Below are positions 15,223-23,189 of a stretch of DNA of 30,789 nucleotides, one piece after another (positions within the stretch are counted from its first letter, which is position 1; each line of letters starts with the position of its first letter). Source of the DNA: a virus. Under the pieces are notes generated by a model. The model ran no database searches. It was not told where the DNA came from and saw only the letters and a list, made by a program, of their open reading frames with translations. The DNA lies in IMG/VR virus record IMGVR_UViG_3300045743_000462, positions 1 through 30,789 of that record, one strand, 5' to 3'. The translations under genes and the position numbers were made by a program.

Positions 15223-16148
15223 ATTTCAGCCACCTTTTCATAGCCGTAAGGCATATTCGCGGCTTTATTATTGACGACGCTACCACCATTCCATACCATG
15301 CGCAGGCCCAATTTATCAGTATCATCTGATCGGGTGTGTACCTGTGCGATTCTAGCAATTGCCTTACGCGTTACATCATCTAAATTTGGATAATGCATAA
15401 TCAATTCGCGCGCGTCCGATGACATGCCTTTCAGCAATTCAGCGTCACCTTGCAGTTGCTCGTTCGCCTCAACTAACTTCCTCTTTGCTTCAGCATCCTC
15501 GGAACGCTCCCGTGATCTCTGCTTTACCCATACTATGCTGTAGTAGACACTGAGAATAAATGGCACAACCATTAGACGTTCCGTCGCATCTGCAATAATC
15601 TGGTACTTGTAAGCAAAACCGACTGGTATTGTCAGGAGTAAAAACAGATAGCAAATAGCATTTTGACGCCGACCGCCAACAACTTGCCTAGTAATTCCGT
15701 TCTTCTTACTTGCCAAATATCCTATCACGCCGAACACCGGCCAGCCAACGAAATGAACACCATCAGAACTTTTAGCGAACCACAAAAGACGCAAAAGCTT
15801 CGCAAGCCAGACAGCGCAGTTAAGCATCAAATACAGTTCTGGTTTGTACCAATAAAATTGCATCCATAAACCAAATATTTGCACCAAAATATCGTAAAAA
15901 GCCAGCTCACGCATATCTTGTATGATATCACTGCGACCGCACAGACTAATCAGAAAAAATAGTCCACAGGAAAAAGCAATTAAAACAATGTAATACATAT
16001 GGTTTGCTGGCACATGTTGGCGTAAAAAATTATCAGCTAATTTTTCTGAACCTGACACGAAAATTGTCCATATCAACAATCTTAAACACATCTCATCGGC
16101 AATGCTATTGCTATTGGTTTCAGCTTGCGAAGGCTTTTGATTTTTCAT
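15219..16148 (-). CDS. Polytopic membrane protein with C-terminal coiled coil, unknown function
   Basis: A 309-residue protein. Hydrophobic segments are seen near residues 22-32, 52-70 (YYIVLIAFSCGLFFLISLC), 84-100, 105-125, 134-146, 166-180 and 193-207, so there are perhaps six or seven membrane spans. From about 210 on it is cytoplasmic and charged (KQRSRERSEDAEAKRKLVEA) with a probable coiled coil. Codon use is distinctly AT-rich compared with the phage genes on both sides, a sign of separate acquisition. No clear Shine-Dalgarno sequence. Paired with the lipoprotein gene, it is a candidate lysogenic-conversion or exclusion factor. No named family is recognised. Confidence 0.72.
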   Translation of the reverse strand: MKNQKPSQAETNSNSIADEMCLRLLIWTIFVSGSEKLADNFLRQHVPANHMYYIVLIAFSCGLFFLISLCGRSDIIQDMRELAFYDILVQIFGLWMQFYWYKPELYLMLNCAVWLAKLLRLLWFAKSSDGVHFVGWPVFGVIGYLASKKNGITRQVVGGRRQNAICYLFLLLTIPVGFAYKYQIIADATERLMVVPFILSVYYSIVWVKQRSRERSEDAEAKRKLVEANEQLQGDAELLKGMSSDARELIMHYPNLDDVTRKAIARIAQVHTRSDDTDKLGLRMVWNGGSVVNNKAANMPYGYEKVAEI

Positions 16149-16171
16149 TTTAATTTTTTTGAAAAACGTCT

Positions 16172-16300
16172 CTATGCTGTATTCGACGACGATGTTGGCA
16201 GTTGTAGTTCTGGTGGTGGTGGTGGCACGCTGACCACAATATCAACAGCAGATTCAATAGGCAACACGCCGGACGCTGGTAATTCTAAGGGTGCAAACAT
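16172..16300 (-). CDS. Small proline-rich peptide, 42 residues
   Basis: A short open frame: ATG 16300 with GGAG 7 nt upstream, stop TAG at 16172-16174. The peptide MFAPLELPASGVLPIESAVD continues with a five-proline run (VSVPPPPPELQLP) and a Ser-rich end. It has no signal peptide or membrane span. It sits 30 nt after a TATAAT box and 23 nt before the membrane protein gene, so it would be the first gene of the cassette. The good ribosome site is the main support; it could also be a leader peptide. Confidence 0.5.
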   Translation of the reverse strand: MFAPLELPASGVLPIESAVDIVVSVPPPPPELQLPTSSSNTA

Positions 16301-16329
16301 GATCTCTCCAACTGATTAAAAGAGTTCAC

Positions 16330-16335
16330 ATTATA
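16330..16335 (-). promoter_or_regulatory. Perfect -10 box (TATAAT) for the membrane protein/lipoprotein cassette
   Basis: On the minus strand GGGTATAATG lies between the repressor stop codon and the 42-residue ORF. The -35 region is weak (GAGTTG at 17-bp spacing). It is a plausible independent promoter for expression in the lysogen. Confidence 0.45.
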
Positions 16336-16347
16336 CCCTCTCAAATT

Positions 16348-17055
16348 TTAGGCAACTCCCTTCGTCCTCCCACGGTTCTGGTCACGATTCCAATCTGCCG
16401 CAGCCCGAATCGATTTTCGCAAAGATGTAGATGCTGATCGGTAACACTGGATCAATTGCTCTACACCTGCGTGCTCATCAGGACAATCCGCTGCAGCGAG
16501 GATAACCCTACGGATTTGTGACGGTGCGGAGCGGAACGCCTTGGCTAACAATTGTTCATCATCATCAAAATCTGCCCCGCCCCCCATGACATCGCAATCA
16601 GTGACCAGTACCACAGGTATTTTCTGAGCGATGGACTTGCACACAGTATGCGCAAGTTCACAGACTGTGTGCTCATCGGCCATCGGCAGCATTCGACAAA
16701 TTCCTAGCATCGCTTGCTGTGCATTTTTCTGTGCCAAGCGATATGCCTTAATCAGAACTTGCTCATCGTCGTTGGTTTCCAATAGGCTATGTCCGCCAAA
16801 GTCAACGGTGGTGTGACCAACCTCAATTCGTTTTTTTCGCACACCTGTCAACAAGTAATCTAAATCTGCGCCAGCGGAGACGAACTTATCGAGTGAGCGC
16901 TTCCCCATCTCGTTCGCCCCACGCTCATACTTCCCCCACATTTCACGGGTGACGCCACAGTTCATCCCTGCTTCTTCTTGGGTCTGCCACCCCAGCCTGT
17001 CTCTTTCGTCTGCGATTCTTAGTCCGATCGCGACAAGATCTTTTACTTTTTTCAT
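16348..17055 (-). CDS. Phage repressor, helix-turn-helix (C-repressor-like)
   Basis: A 235-residue protein. ATG 17055 (AAGGGAAA upstream) is preferred over a GTG at 17130, because it places the XRE-type helix-turn-helix at residues 11-72: RIADERDRLGWQTQEEAG, then CGVTREMWGKYERGANEM and LDKFVSAGADLDYLLTG. The C-terminal part has three copies of a helical motif at about 95-122, 164-191 and 197-222 (DDEQxLxKAxRxA, then ILxAAAD). It is divergent from the Ner-like gene across an AT-rich operator region, the standard place for the lysogeny repressor. It would hold the early promoter off. Confidence 0.82.
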   Translation of the reverse strand: MKKVKDLVAIGLRIADERDRLGWQTQEEAGMNCGVTREMWGKYERGANEMGKRSLDKFVSAGADLDYLLTGVRKKRIEVGHTTVDFGGHSLLETNDDEQVLIKAYRLAQKNAQQAMLGICRMLPMADEHTVCELAHTVCKSIAQKIPVVLVTDCDVMGGGADFDDDEQLLAKAFRSAPSQIRRVILAAADCPDEHAGVEQLIQCYRSASTSLRKSIRAAADWNRDQNRGRTKGVA

Positions 17056-17130
17056 GCGTAATTTCCCTTTTTGATGCGGTTTATTACCTTCCCCCGACAC
17101 ATTGTTTCCAAAAACAAACATCTTCAACAC

Positions 17131-17341
17131 ATCCTTCCGTGCCGAAGTTCAAAACAATAACAAATATTTCCAACTTTGTCCAAGCAAATGCACAAAATTC
17201 CCATAAATTCGCATTTTATGCAAATACTTCACATTTTATGAGAACTATATTTTATAATTTCTCTTGACATTACACATAATTCCCACAATACTTACAATTA
17301 ATCCATTACAGTCCACATATTTCCAGAAGGTTGATTAAATT
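17131..17341. promoter_or_regulatory. Divergent operator/promoter region between repressor and early operon
   Basis: An AT-rich 211-bp region without genes. It contains direct repeats suited to repressor or Ner binding: CATTTTATG at 17212-17220 and 17232-17240 (20 bp apart, two helical turns) and AATTCCCAYA at 17196-17205 and 17278-17287, the second copy overlapping the spacer and -10 box of the early promoter. A minus-strand promoter for the repressor may use TTGGAC (17183-17178) and TATTGT (17159-17154), 18 bp apart. Confidence 0.6.
17264..17292 (+). promoter_or_regulatory. Early promoter
   Basis: A perfect -35 box TTGACA (17264-17269), a 17-bp spacer and a -10 box AATACT (17287-17292). 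Transcription would start near 17299, about 43 nt before the Ner-like gene, and run through the replication genes. Confidence 0.7.
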
Positions 17342-17578
17342 ATGGCAATTAAAACCCACAAGGAGGTGAAGGAAGAGTTCGACCGAACAGGCACCTCTGT
17401 TGCGGAATGGGCTCGAAAGCATAGATTTACATATAGCAGCGTCTGCGATGTATTGCACAATCGCAACAAGGGTAAACGTGGCGAAGGACACTGCATTGCG
17501 GTGGCATTAGGGCTCAAAGAGGGTTCCGTTACCGCAGAAAAGAAGAGCCATAGACCCAGCACAGAAAAAAGCAAGTAA
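17342..17578 (+). CDS. Ner-like DNA-binding early regulator
   Basis: A 78-residue basic protein. The segment VAEWARKHRFTYSSVCDVLH (about 20-39) is a helix-turn-helix, followed by NRNKGKRGEGHCIAVALGLKEG, a pattern seen in small regulators at the first early position of Mu-like phages of the BcepMu kind. By analogy with Mu Ner it would turn down early and repressor transcription during lytic growth. First gene after the early promoter. The call is based on motif and position. Confidence 0.75.
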   Translation: MAIKTHKEVKEEFDRTGTSVAEWARKHRFTYSSVCDVLHNRNKGKRGEGHCIAVALGLKEGSVTAEKKSHRPSTEKSK

Positions 17579-17623
17579 ATCCATTTTTATCAACGATGCA
17601 CGACCACCCAAAGGAGCAACACC

Positions 17624-17839
17624 GTGAGCACAATGACCCAAGCAGAATTCGAGCAAAACAAAGCAATCGTCCTCGCCTTTGCCGCCAAGCTGGAAAAAGC
17701 AAATTCCCCTGCCGATCTGGTTGGCCCGATGGCCGCCGTGATCCCCCAAGGCACCCCGCCAAGCTACATCTTCAGCGTCATCGGCGAAGCCGCCATGGAT
17801 ATCTGCAACGAAGTGATGGAACTGTACTTCGGCGCGTAA
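17624..17839 (+). CDS. Small hypothetical protein, paralogue of the next gene
   Basis: A 71-residue protein from GTG 17624 (GGAG 7 nt upstream; an in-frame ATG is 9 nt later). It aligns with the following protein: (E/K)EF-x5-IVLAFAAKLEKA-x5-DL, then PLFSVI or YIFSVIGEAAMDICNEVM. It is predicted all-helical and cytoplasmic. Function unknown. Confidence 0.65.
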   Translation: MSTMTQAEFEQNKAIVLAFAAKLEKANSPADLVGPMAAVIPQGTPPSYIFSVIGEAAMDICNEVMELYFGA

Positions 17840-17876
17840 TCGTTCAACTTCTGCACTATTGCTTGAGGAAGCCATC

Positions 17877-18095
17877 ATGACGGACAAAGAATTTCGAACC
17901 CACCAAATCATCATCAAGGCCTTCGCGACGAAGGTAGCGCAGGCAAAAAGCTGCACCGACCTGCTGGAACTGCTTGCGCCAAATTGGTCGCCAGACAATG
18001 AAGACCCGCTGTTTAGCGTGATCAATCACATCGACAACACGGTGATCAACCTGAATGCAGCAGTCCTGAAAGTGGCGGCGGGCAAACATGTCTAG
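17877..18095 (+). CDS. Small hypothetical protein, paralogue of the previous gene
   Basis: A 72-residue helical protein. ATG 17877 is chosen for GAGGAA 6 nt upstream rather than a TTG 18 nt before. It shares length and spacing of motifs with the preceding protein (KEF, IIIKAFATKVAQAK, DLLELL, PLFSVINHIDNTVINL), suggesting an old tandem duplication. It overlaps the winged-helix gene by 8 nt. Function unknown. Confidence 0.65.
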   Translation: MTDKEFRTHQIIIKAFATKVAQAKSCTDLLELLAPNWSPDNEDPLFSVINHIDNTVINLNAAVLKVAAGKHV

Positions 18096-18381
18096 CCTGA
18101 ATTCATCCCAGCAACGGCTGATGCAGGTCATCAACCTGCTCGGCAACGATGTCGTGAACGGCTACGCACCGTCCCAGTTGGCCGCCGCGCTCGGCGTGGC
18201 GCAGTCCTACATCAGCCGCGATCTCGATAACCTGCTGGCCGAACAGTGGGTCATCAAGAACGAGCAAACGGGCCATTGGATCATCGGCCCCAAGATCATC
18301 GCCATCGCCGTCAAAGGCATCAAGGCCGTGGACGACGCCCAGCGTCGCCTCGATAGCATTCGTAACCGTTTTACCACTTAA
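18088..18381 (+). CDS. Winged-helix (IclR/MarR-like) DNA-binding protein
   Basis: A 97-residue protein. Residues about 5-65 form a winged helix: QQRLMQVINLLGNDVVNGYA, then PSQLAAALGVAQSYISRDL as the recognition helix, and NEQTGHWIIGPKI as the wing. No effector domain is present, so it resembles the DNA-binding half of IclR regulators. It is probably an early phage regulator; target unknown. Confidence 0.72.
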   Translation: MSSLNSSQQRLMQVINLLGNDVVNGYAPSQLAAALGVAQSYISRDLDNLLAEQWVIKNEQTGHWIIGPKIIAIAVKGIKAVDDAQRRLDSIRNRFTT

Positions 18382-18401
18382 CACCACACCAGGACACCAT
18401 C

Positions 18402-19313
18402 ATGAGCCGCAAAGAAAAACCAGCAATCGAAGAGCAAAATATCAAAACCGGCGCACTGGCGCAGGCATCGACTGATGTCATCACGGTTGCCAGCAACGCC
18501 ACGGAGGTCGCCGACCTGCTGCAATATGACATGCCGTATAACCTTGAACGGGTGGTGCAGGAGACCACGTTCTATTTACGGACGGCATCGGTGTCAATGA
18601 TGGAAGCCGGAAAGCGGCTGCTGCTGATCAAAGAGTTGGAACCGCACGGCAAGCTGCTGGAAGTCTTTGCGTCGGTCGGACTGAAACCACGCATGGCGCA
18701 AATGATGATGCAAGCGGCGGAAAAATTCTTGACGAATCCGGCGCTGGCACAGAATGCGCAGGCGTTTGCGCATTTGGACAAAACCAAGATTTTTGCATTA
18801 CTGGAGGTCGATGACGACAGCCTCAATACGCTGGCAGAAGGCGGCAGCGTGCTGGACAAGAATTTACAGGACATCGACCGAATGACGACCCGCGAACTAA
18901 AAAATACGGTGCTTGCCTTGCGTGCAGACACCTCAGACAAAGATGGCGTGATCGCTGCCAAAGATGAGCGGATCGGCAAGCTGGGCAAGCAGATCGACGA
19001 AGCCAGTGCCAAGGCGAAAAAGATCAAACCGGAGCAGCCGGATGAGGCGTCAAAGACGCTCATTTTGGAAACAGAGGCCATTGTGTATGACGCCGGTATT
19101 CATATCAGTCACAACGTGGGTGCCGCTTTCGAGGCGCTGAATATCTTCAGCAATGAGCGCGATGAATCCTATCTGGCGGCACATCGTCAGGTGATGCTCA
19201 AAGCGCTTGAGACGCTGAAACTCGCCATCGCTGATCTGGAAAATGAATATGAATTGACCGGTGATCCAGACGACATTCCTTGGATCAAGACAGAAGCAGC
19301 GGCGGCGCATTAA
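18402..19313 (+). CDS. DUF3102-family early protein
   Basis: A 303-residue protein. The middle segment MEAGKRLLLIKELEPHGKLL followed by VGLKPRMAQMMMQAAEKFL (about residues 66-105) is the DUF3102 signature seen in early genes of transposable phages. A coiled-coil stretch follows (DERIGKLGKQIDEASAKAKK). The C-terminus ends in acidic residues and an Ala-His tail. Its role is unknown; family members are thought to bind DNA. Confidence 0.72.
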   Translation: MSRKEKPAIEEQNIKTGALAQASTDVITVASNATEVADLLQYDMPYNLERVVQETTFYLRTASVSMMEAGKRLLLIKELEPHGKLLEVFASVGLKPRMAQMMMQAAEKFLTNPALAQNAQAFAHLDKTKIFALLEVDDDSLNTLAEGGSVLDKNLQDIDRMTTRELKNTVLALRADTSDKDGVIAAKDERIGKLGKQIDEASAKAKKIKPEQPDEASKTLILETEAIVYDAGIHISHNVGAAFEALNIFSNERDESYLAAHRQVMLKALETLKLAIADLENEYELTGDPDDIPWIKTEAAAAH

Positions 19314-19367
19314 TCAGCCACGCATTTCCTCGTTCAACCCTCATCAATCCTACACGCCGAGCAAACT

Positions 19368-19571
19368 ATGCGCGCCACACCGTTGACCGTCACACACACT
19401 TTTACGATTGCTGAATCCGTCCAGATACAGGCGGCGCTCAATAGACATGTCGCGTGCTTGAGGGATGACGTCAACGCATCGGACGGCTATTTGAAAACGC
19501 AAAATATACGCGTGCTGGCGACGACCATGGACGCCCTGCGCAAGATTGACAACACCGTGCTAGCGGCGTAA
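19368..19571 (+). CDS. Small hypothetical protein before the transposase
   Basis: A 67-residue protein, MRATPLTVTHTFTIAESVQI, with a helical remainder. It has only a weak GAG ribosome site but is tightly packed, ending 2 nt before the transposase gene. No family recognised. Confidence 0.55.
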   Translation: MRATPLTVTHTFTIAESVQIQAALNRHVACLRDDVNASDGYLKTQNIRVLATTMDALRKIDNTVLAA

Positions 19572-19573
19572 AC

Positions 19574-21337
19574 ATGGCCCTCACGCCTTCCATGATCATC
19601 GCCCTGACAGCGGTCGCCGCCGAGGCTGAAGCCGCAGGCCACGGCAACAAGAGCGCAATTTACGCCCGCGCTTGCACCGACCTGGTGTTGAGCAATGCGA
19701 CGCTGATGCGCCATTTGAAACAAGTCACGGTGCGCAAGCCGCGCAGGCAGCGGTCCGACGCTAACCATGTCACGTTGACGCGTGATGAGGCATTGCATAT
19801 CTCTGCGATGCTGACAGAAGCGGCACGCAAAAACAATAAACGGATCATGTGCGTGGCGGATGCGGCTGACATTCTGCGCGCCAACAATGCGATCAGCGCG
19901 CAACGCATTGATCCAAACACGGGCGAAATAAAACCGCTCAGTCCCAACGCGATTGCCCGCGCATTGCGGGTGCATAAGCTGCACCCTGACCAATTGATGC
20001 AACCAGCGCCGGTCACGGCACTCGCCAGCCTGCACCCCAATCATATGTGGTGTGTCGATGCATCGCTGTGCATTTTGTATTACTTGCCGAAGGTCGATGG
20101 CCTGCAAGTGATGGATGCCAAGGAGTTTTACAAGAACAAACCGGCCAACGCGAAACGTGTTGAAAACGATATGGTCTGGCGTTATGTGGTCACGGATCAC
20201 ACTAGCGGCTGGGTGTATGTTGAATACGTGCTGGGTGGCGAAACAGGGCGTAATTTGTGTACCATTTTCATCAACGCAATGCAAAAGCGCGGGGTGGATG
20301 ATCCGGTGCATGGCGTGCCGTTGATGGCGATGTTGGACCCCGGCAGCGCCAACACCGGCGCGCTGTTCAAAAACCTGTGTCTGGCCCTGCAAATCAATCT
20401 GCAGATCAATGAGGTCGGCAACCCGCGTGCAAAGGGTCAGGTTGAAAAAGGCCAAGATATCGTCGAGTGCAGTTTCGAGAGCAAGTTGCGATTCGTCAAG
20501 GAACCGGTCACGACGCTGGACCATATCAACCAGCTCTCTCAGCGCTGGATGGTCTGGTTCAACGCCAACAAGATCCATACCCGCACCGGCAAAACCCGCT
20601 ATGACGCCTGGCTGACGATCACCCCGGCGCAATTGCGCATTGCGCCAAGCGTGACGATCTGCCGCGAACTGACCGTCAGCGCGCCGGAATCCCGGCTTGT
20701 GACACCGGGATTGACCGTCAATTTCGGCGGTGCCGAATATGATGTGTCCGCCGTCCCGTCTGTGATGGTCGGCGAAAAGTTGATGGTCTGCCGCAATGCG
20801 TATCGCACCGATGCGGTCAATATCGCACTCAAATCTGCCTATGGCGACGATATTTTTTGCGTGGCCCCGGTCAAGGTGCGCAATGAATTCGGCTTCTTTA
20901 TTGACGCGCCGGTGGTCGGAGAACAATACAAACAACATGCCGATACACCCGCCCAAACCGCCGCCAAAGAGATTGGCATGCTGGTGACAGGCGAGACAAC
21001 GCTAGAGGGCGTCAAGGCCAAGCGCAAGGCCAAAGCAGTCCCGTTTGCCGGGCAAATCGACCCATTCAAGGCGATGGAGCAGGACGCAAAACGGCACTAT
21101 CTGCCGCGTGCAGGCACCGTCAGCACTGTCGCCGCACCGCTTCTGGTTATCAAACCCTGGAGCCATACCAAGGCGGCGCTGGCGATGTCCAAGCGCGGCA
21201 TCAAGATCACTGATGCAGTGCGCGTACAGATCGCGGCCCTGTATCCCGATGGCGTGCCGGAAAGCGACCTGGATACGCTGGCCGCTTGCCTGCAAGCCCC
21301 GGAAACCAACGATTTCAAATTAAGGAAGGTCAGTTAA
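19574..21337 (+). CDS. DDE transposase, MuA-type (BcepMu lineage)
   Basis: A 587-residue transposase. Unlike Mu A (663 residues) it lacks a recognisable large N-terminal enhancer-binding domain, but has an HTH-rich basic N-terminus (RKPRRQRSD). The RNase H-like core is clear: D162 in MWCVDASLC, D255 in MAMLDPGSANTG, and E291 in NPRAKGQVEKG (E298 is the alternative). A beta-barrel-like part with PGLTVNFGGAEYDVSAVPS follows at about 380-400, and the C-terminal domain (AMSKRGIKITDAVRVQIAAL) may contact the ATPase. It cuts at both prophage ends and joins them to target DNA, for integration and for replicative transposition. Confidence 0.93.
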   Translation: MALTPSMIIALTAVAAEAEAAGHGNKSAIYARACTDLVLSNATLMRHLKQVTVRKPRRQRSDANHVTLTRDEALHISAMLTEAARKNNKRIMCVADAADILRANNAISAQRIDPNTGEIKPLSPNAIARALRVHKLHPDQLMQPAPVTALASLHPNHMWCVDASLCILYYLPKVDGLQVMDAKEFYKNKPANAKRVENDMVWRYVVTDHTSGWVYVEYVLGGETGRNLCTIFINAMQKRGVDDPVHGVPLMAMLDPGSANTGALFKNLCLALQINLQINEVGNPRAKGQVEKGQDIVECSFESKLRFVKEPVTTLDHINQLSQRWMVWFNANKIHTRTGKTRYDAWLTITPAQLRIAPSVTICRELTVSAPESRLVTPGLTVNFGGAEYDVSAVPSVMVGEKLMVCRNAYRTDAVNIALKSAYGDDIFCVAPVKVRNEFGFFIDAPVVGEQYKQHADTPAQTAAKEIGMLVTGETTLEGVKAKRKAKAVPFAGQIDPFKAMEQDAKRHYLPRAGTVSTVAAPLLVIKPWSHTKAALAMSKRGIKITDAVRVQIAALYPDGVPESDLDTLAACLQAPETNDFKLRKVS

Positions 21338-21339
21338 TC

Positions 21340-22590
21340 ATGCCACGCGCAAACTTTTTGCCCGCTACTGCAACCGTGTTGCGCCTTGTGCTGCAACAGC
21401 ATTCGATATCACAGGTTGCGATCAAAAAAGCCTGCAATGTCAGTGAGGCGACGATATCGCTGATCGTCAACCGGCATCAATATCCTGCGACCAATCCAGC
21501 GGCATTGAAGGAAAAGATAGCCGCGTTTTTGGCCGAAAAAGGCGTTGCACCCGACACCATTGCCAACGCCATGGACAACAATCTGGCGGCCTGTCCACAA
21601 GCCGCCGAATTGTTCGCCACCGCGCCGCCCCGTATCGCCGATCCGTTCGGCACCGTCGCATCGACCATCCCCACCCATCACTCACTGGAGCAAGTCATGA
21701 TCCCTAAAACCCGCCTCACTCAGGAGGCCAAGAAGCACTTTGCACTTTTCGTCAATCCGTTCGATGGCGCCATCAATAGCGTGGCGGAATACTACCGCTC
21801 GCCCGACATTATGTATGTGCGCGAGGCCGTTTGGGACGCTGCGCAAAACAGCCGCTTTGTGGTGGTGGTGGGCGAATCCGGCAGCGGAAAGAGTACGTTG
21901 CGGCAGGATCTTCACGAGCGCATCAAGGCGGAGAACAAGCGCATTATCATCGCCGAGCCGTATGTTTTGGCGATGGAGGGACATGATTTCAAAGGCAAAC
22001 AAACGCTGTCCTCAACGCAGATCGCGCACAGTTTGATTGCGGCAATCAATCCCGGCGTCAAGGTCAAGATCAATCCCCAAGCGATGTTCAAGCAGCTGCA
22101 TAACCTGCTGATCGAACAGCATGAGCAGGGCACGAAAGTGGCGCTGGTGATCGAAGAGGCGCATGGCTTGCCCCAGTCAACGCTGAAGCATTTAAAACGC
22201 TTCCTGGAGCTGCAAACGGGCTTCACTACGTTGTTGGGCGTGATCCTGATCGGCCAGCCCGAGATGCGCCAGACCCTGAGTTCGCACAACGCGGCGGTGC
22301 GCGAGGTGTTCGGGCGGGCAGAGATCGTTGACATGCCGCCGCTGGACAATTATTTGCAGGAATATTTGGCGTTCAAATTAAACACGATCAAGCGCAAGGT
22401 GGCAGATTTCTTTGAGCCAGATGCGGTCGGGGCGATCCTTTCGCGGTTATCGGTGCCGGTGCGCAGCGGCGGCGCACGCAGTTTGTGCTATCCGCTGATG
22501 GTCAACAATCTGATGACGCATCTGCTCAATGCGGGCGCGGTGCTGCATCAAAAAATCGATGCGGATTTGATCGATGCGACTCAGGTTTAA
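21340..22590 (+). CDS. Transposition ATPase, MuB-type
   Basis: A 416-residue AAA+ ATPase. ATG 21340 (AAGGAAGG upstream) is chosen; the open frame starts 54 nt earlier inside the transposase gene. The N-terminus is a helix-turn-helix (SQVAIKKACNVSEATISLIV), as in Mu B. Walker A is GESGSGKST (178-186), Walker B VALVIEEAH (about 267-275), then the sensor strand GVILIGQPEMR. The C-terminal domain is helical. It coats target DNA with ATP bound, delivers the target to the transposase and provides target immunity near the phage ends. It starts 2 nt after the transposase stop. Confidence 0.93.
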   Translation: MPRANFLPATATVLRLVLQQHSISQVAIKKACNVSEATISLIVNRHQYPATNPAALKEKIAAFLAEKGVAPDTIANAMDNNLAACPQAAELFATAPPRIADPFGTVASTIPTHHSLEQVMIPKTRLTQEAKKHFALFVNPFDGAINSVAEYYRSPDIMYVREAVWDAAQNSRFVVVVGESGSGKSTLRQDLHERIKAENKRIIIAEPYVLAMEGHDFKGKQTLSSTQIAHSLIAAINPGVKVKINPQAMFKQLHNLLIEQHEQGTKVALVIEEAHGLPQSTLKHLKRFLELQTGFTTLLGVILIGQPEMRQTLSSHNAAVREVFGRAEIVDMPPLDNYLQEYLAFKLNTIKRKVADFFEPDAVGAILSRLSVPVRSGGARSLCYPLMVNNLMTHLLNAGAVLHQKIDADLIDATQV

Positions 22591-22600
22591 GGCGCGCACC

Positions 22601-22846
22601 ATGCCACCGACACCAACCCAACCCGCCGCCCTGGGCAATGGCTGGCTGCTGCTCATCATGCTGACCGGTGCCTTTGTTACGGGCCTGCACCTGAGCAGCA
22701 GCAATACCGACCAGCCGCCAGCGGCCATTGCACCACAGCCGATGGAGTCCGGCTACGCGCTGCGCGCTTGCAGCGCTGCCGATATCGATCACCAAAGCAA
22801 TCAAAACAACCATCAGGAGATTGAACATGTCTTTCACAAAAATTAG
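22601..22846 (+). CDS. Small single-pass membrane protein
   Basis: An 81-residue protein with one membrane span, GWLLLIMLTGAFVTGLHL (about 14-31), and a polar Gln/Asn/His-rich end. ATG 22601 has AAGG 8 nt upstream; an in-frame ATG at 22574 would overlap the ATPase gene. Its end overlaps the following gene by 20 nt. Function unknown. Confidence 0.55.
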   Translation: MPPTPTQPAALGNGWLLLIMLTGAFVTGLHLSSSNTDQPPAAIAPQPMESGYALRACSAADIDHQSNQNNHQEIEHVFHKN

Positions 22847-23171
22847 CGAGTGTTTGCATCAATTGGAAAGTGCGCTGGCCAATGGTCAAACCGCTGATAT
22901 TCGCCCGCTGCAAGCGGCAATGCAAGAACATCAGGAAGCGTTCACAAACCGCATGCTGGACTTTGAACAAATGGTGTCGTTGTCACAGGAAGCGATCACG
23001 CAGCGCGATATCGCACGCGAAACGGTCACCAGCATCGCCAGCGAACTCAATACGGTTGTCACAGCGTACCTTTCACGGAAACCGGAATTGCTGGAGGCGG
23101 TGCTGGATTCGCTGGTCAGTCGAAAAGTGCGCATCGTCCATACGCAACACGATCATGTAACCGTTCATTAA
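22827..23171 (+). CDS. Small helical hypothetical protein
   Basis: A 114-residue protein starting MSFTKISECLHQLESALANG. ATG 22827 is supported by AGGAG 6 nt upstream. It is predicted to be mostly helical, with coiled-coil tendency in QEAFTNRMLDFEQMVSLSQE, and has no membrane span or signal. It lies just before Gam, so a role in DNA metabolism is possible. No family recognised. Confidence 0.62.
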   Translation: MSFTKISECLHQLESALANGQTADIRPLQAAMQEHQEAFTNRMLDFEQMVSLSQEAITQRDIARETVTSIASELNTVVTAYLSRKPELLEAVLDSLVSRKVRIVHTQHDHVTVH

Positions 23172-23189
23172 CCCAAAGAGGACAAAGAA

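Noticed and set aside
16125-16319. Plus-strand 64-residue open frame with a Gly run
   Set aside because: It is the complement of the proline-rich minus-strand ORF, which has a much better ribosome-binding site.
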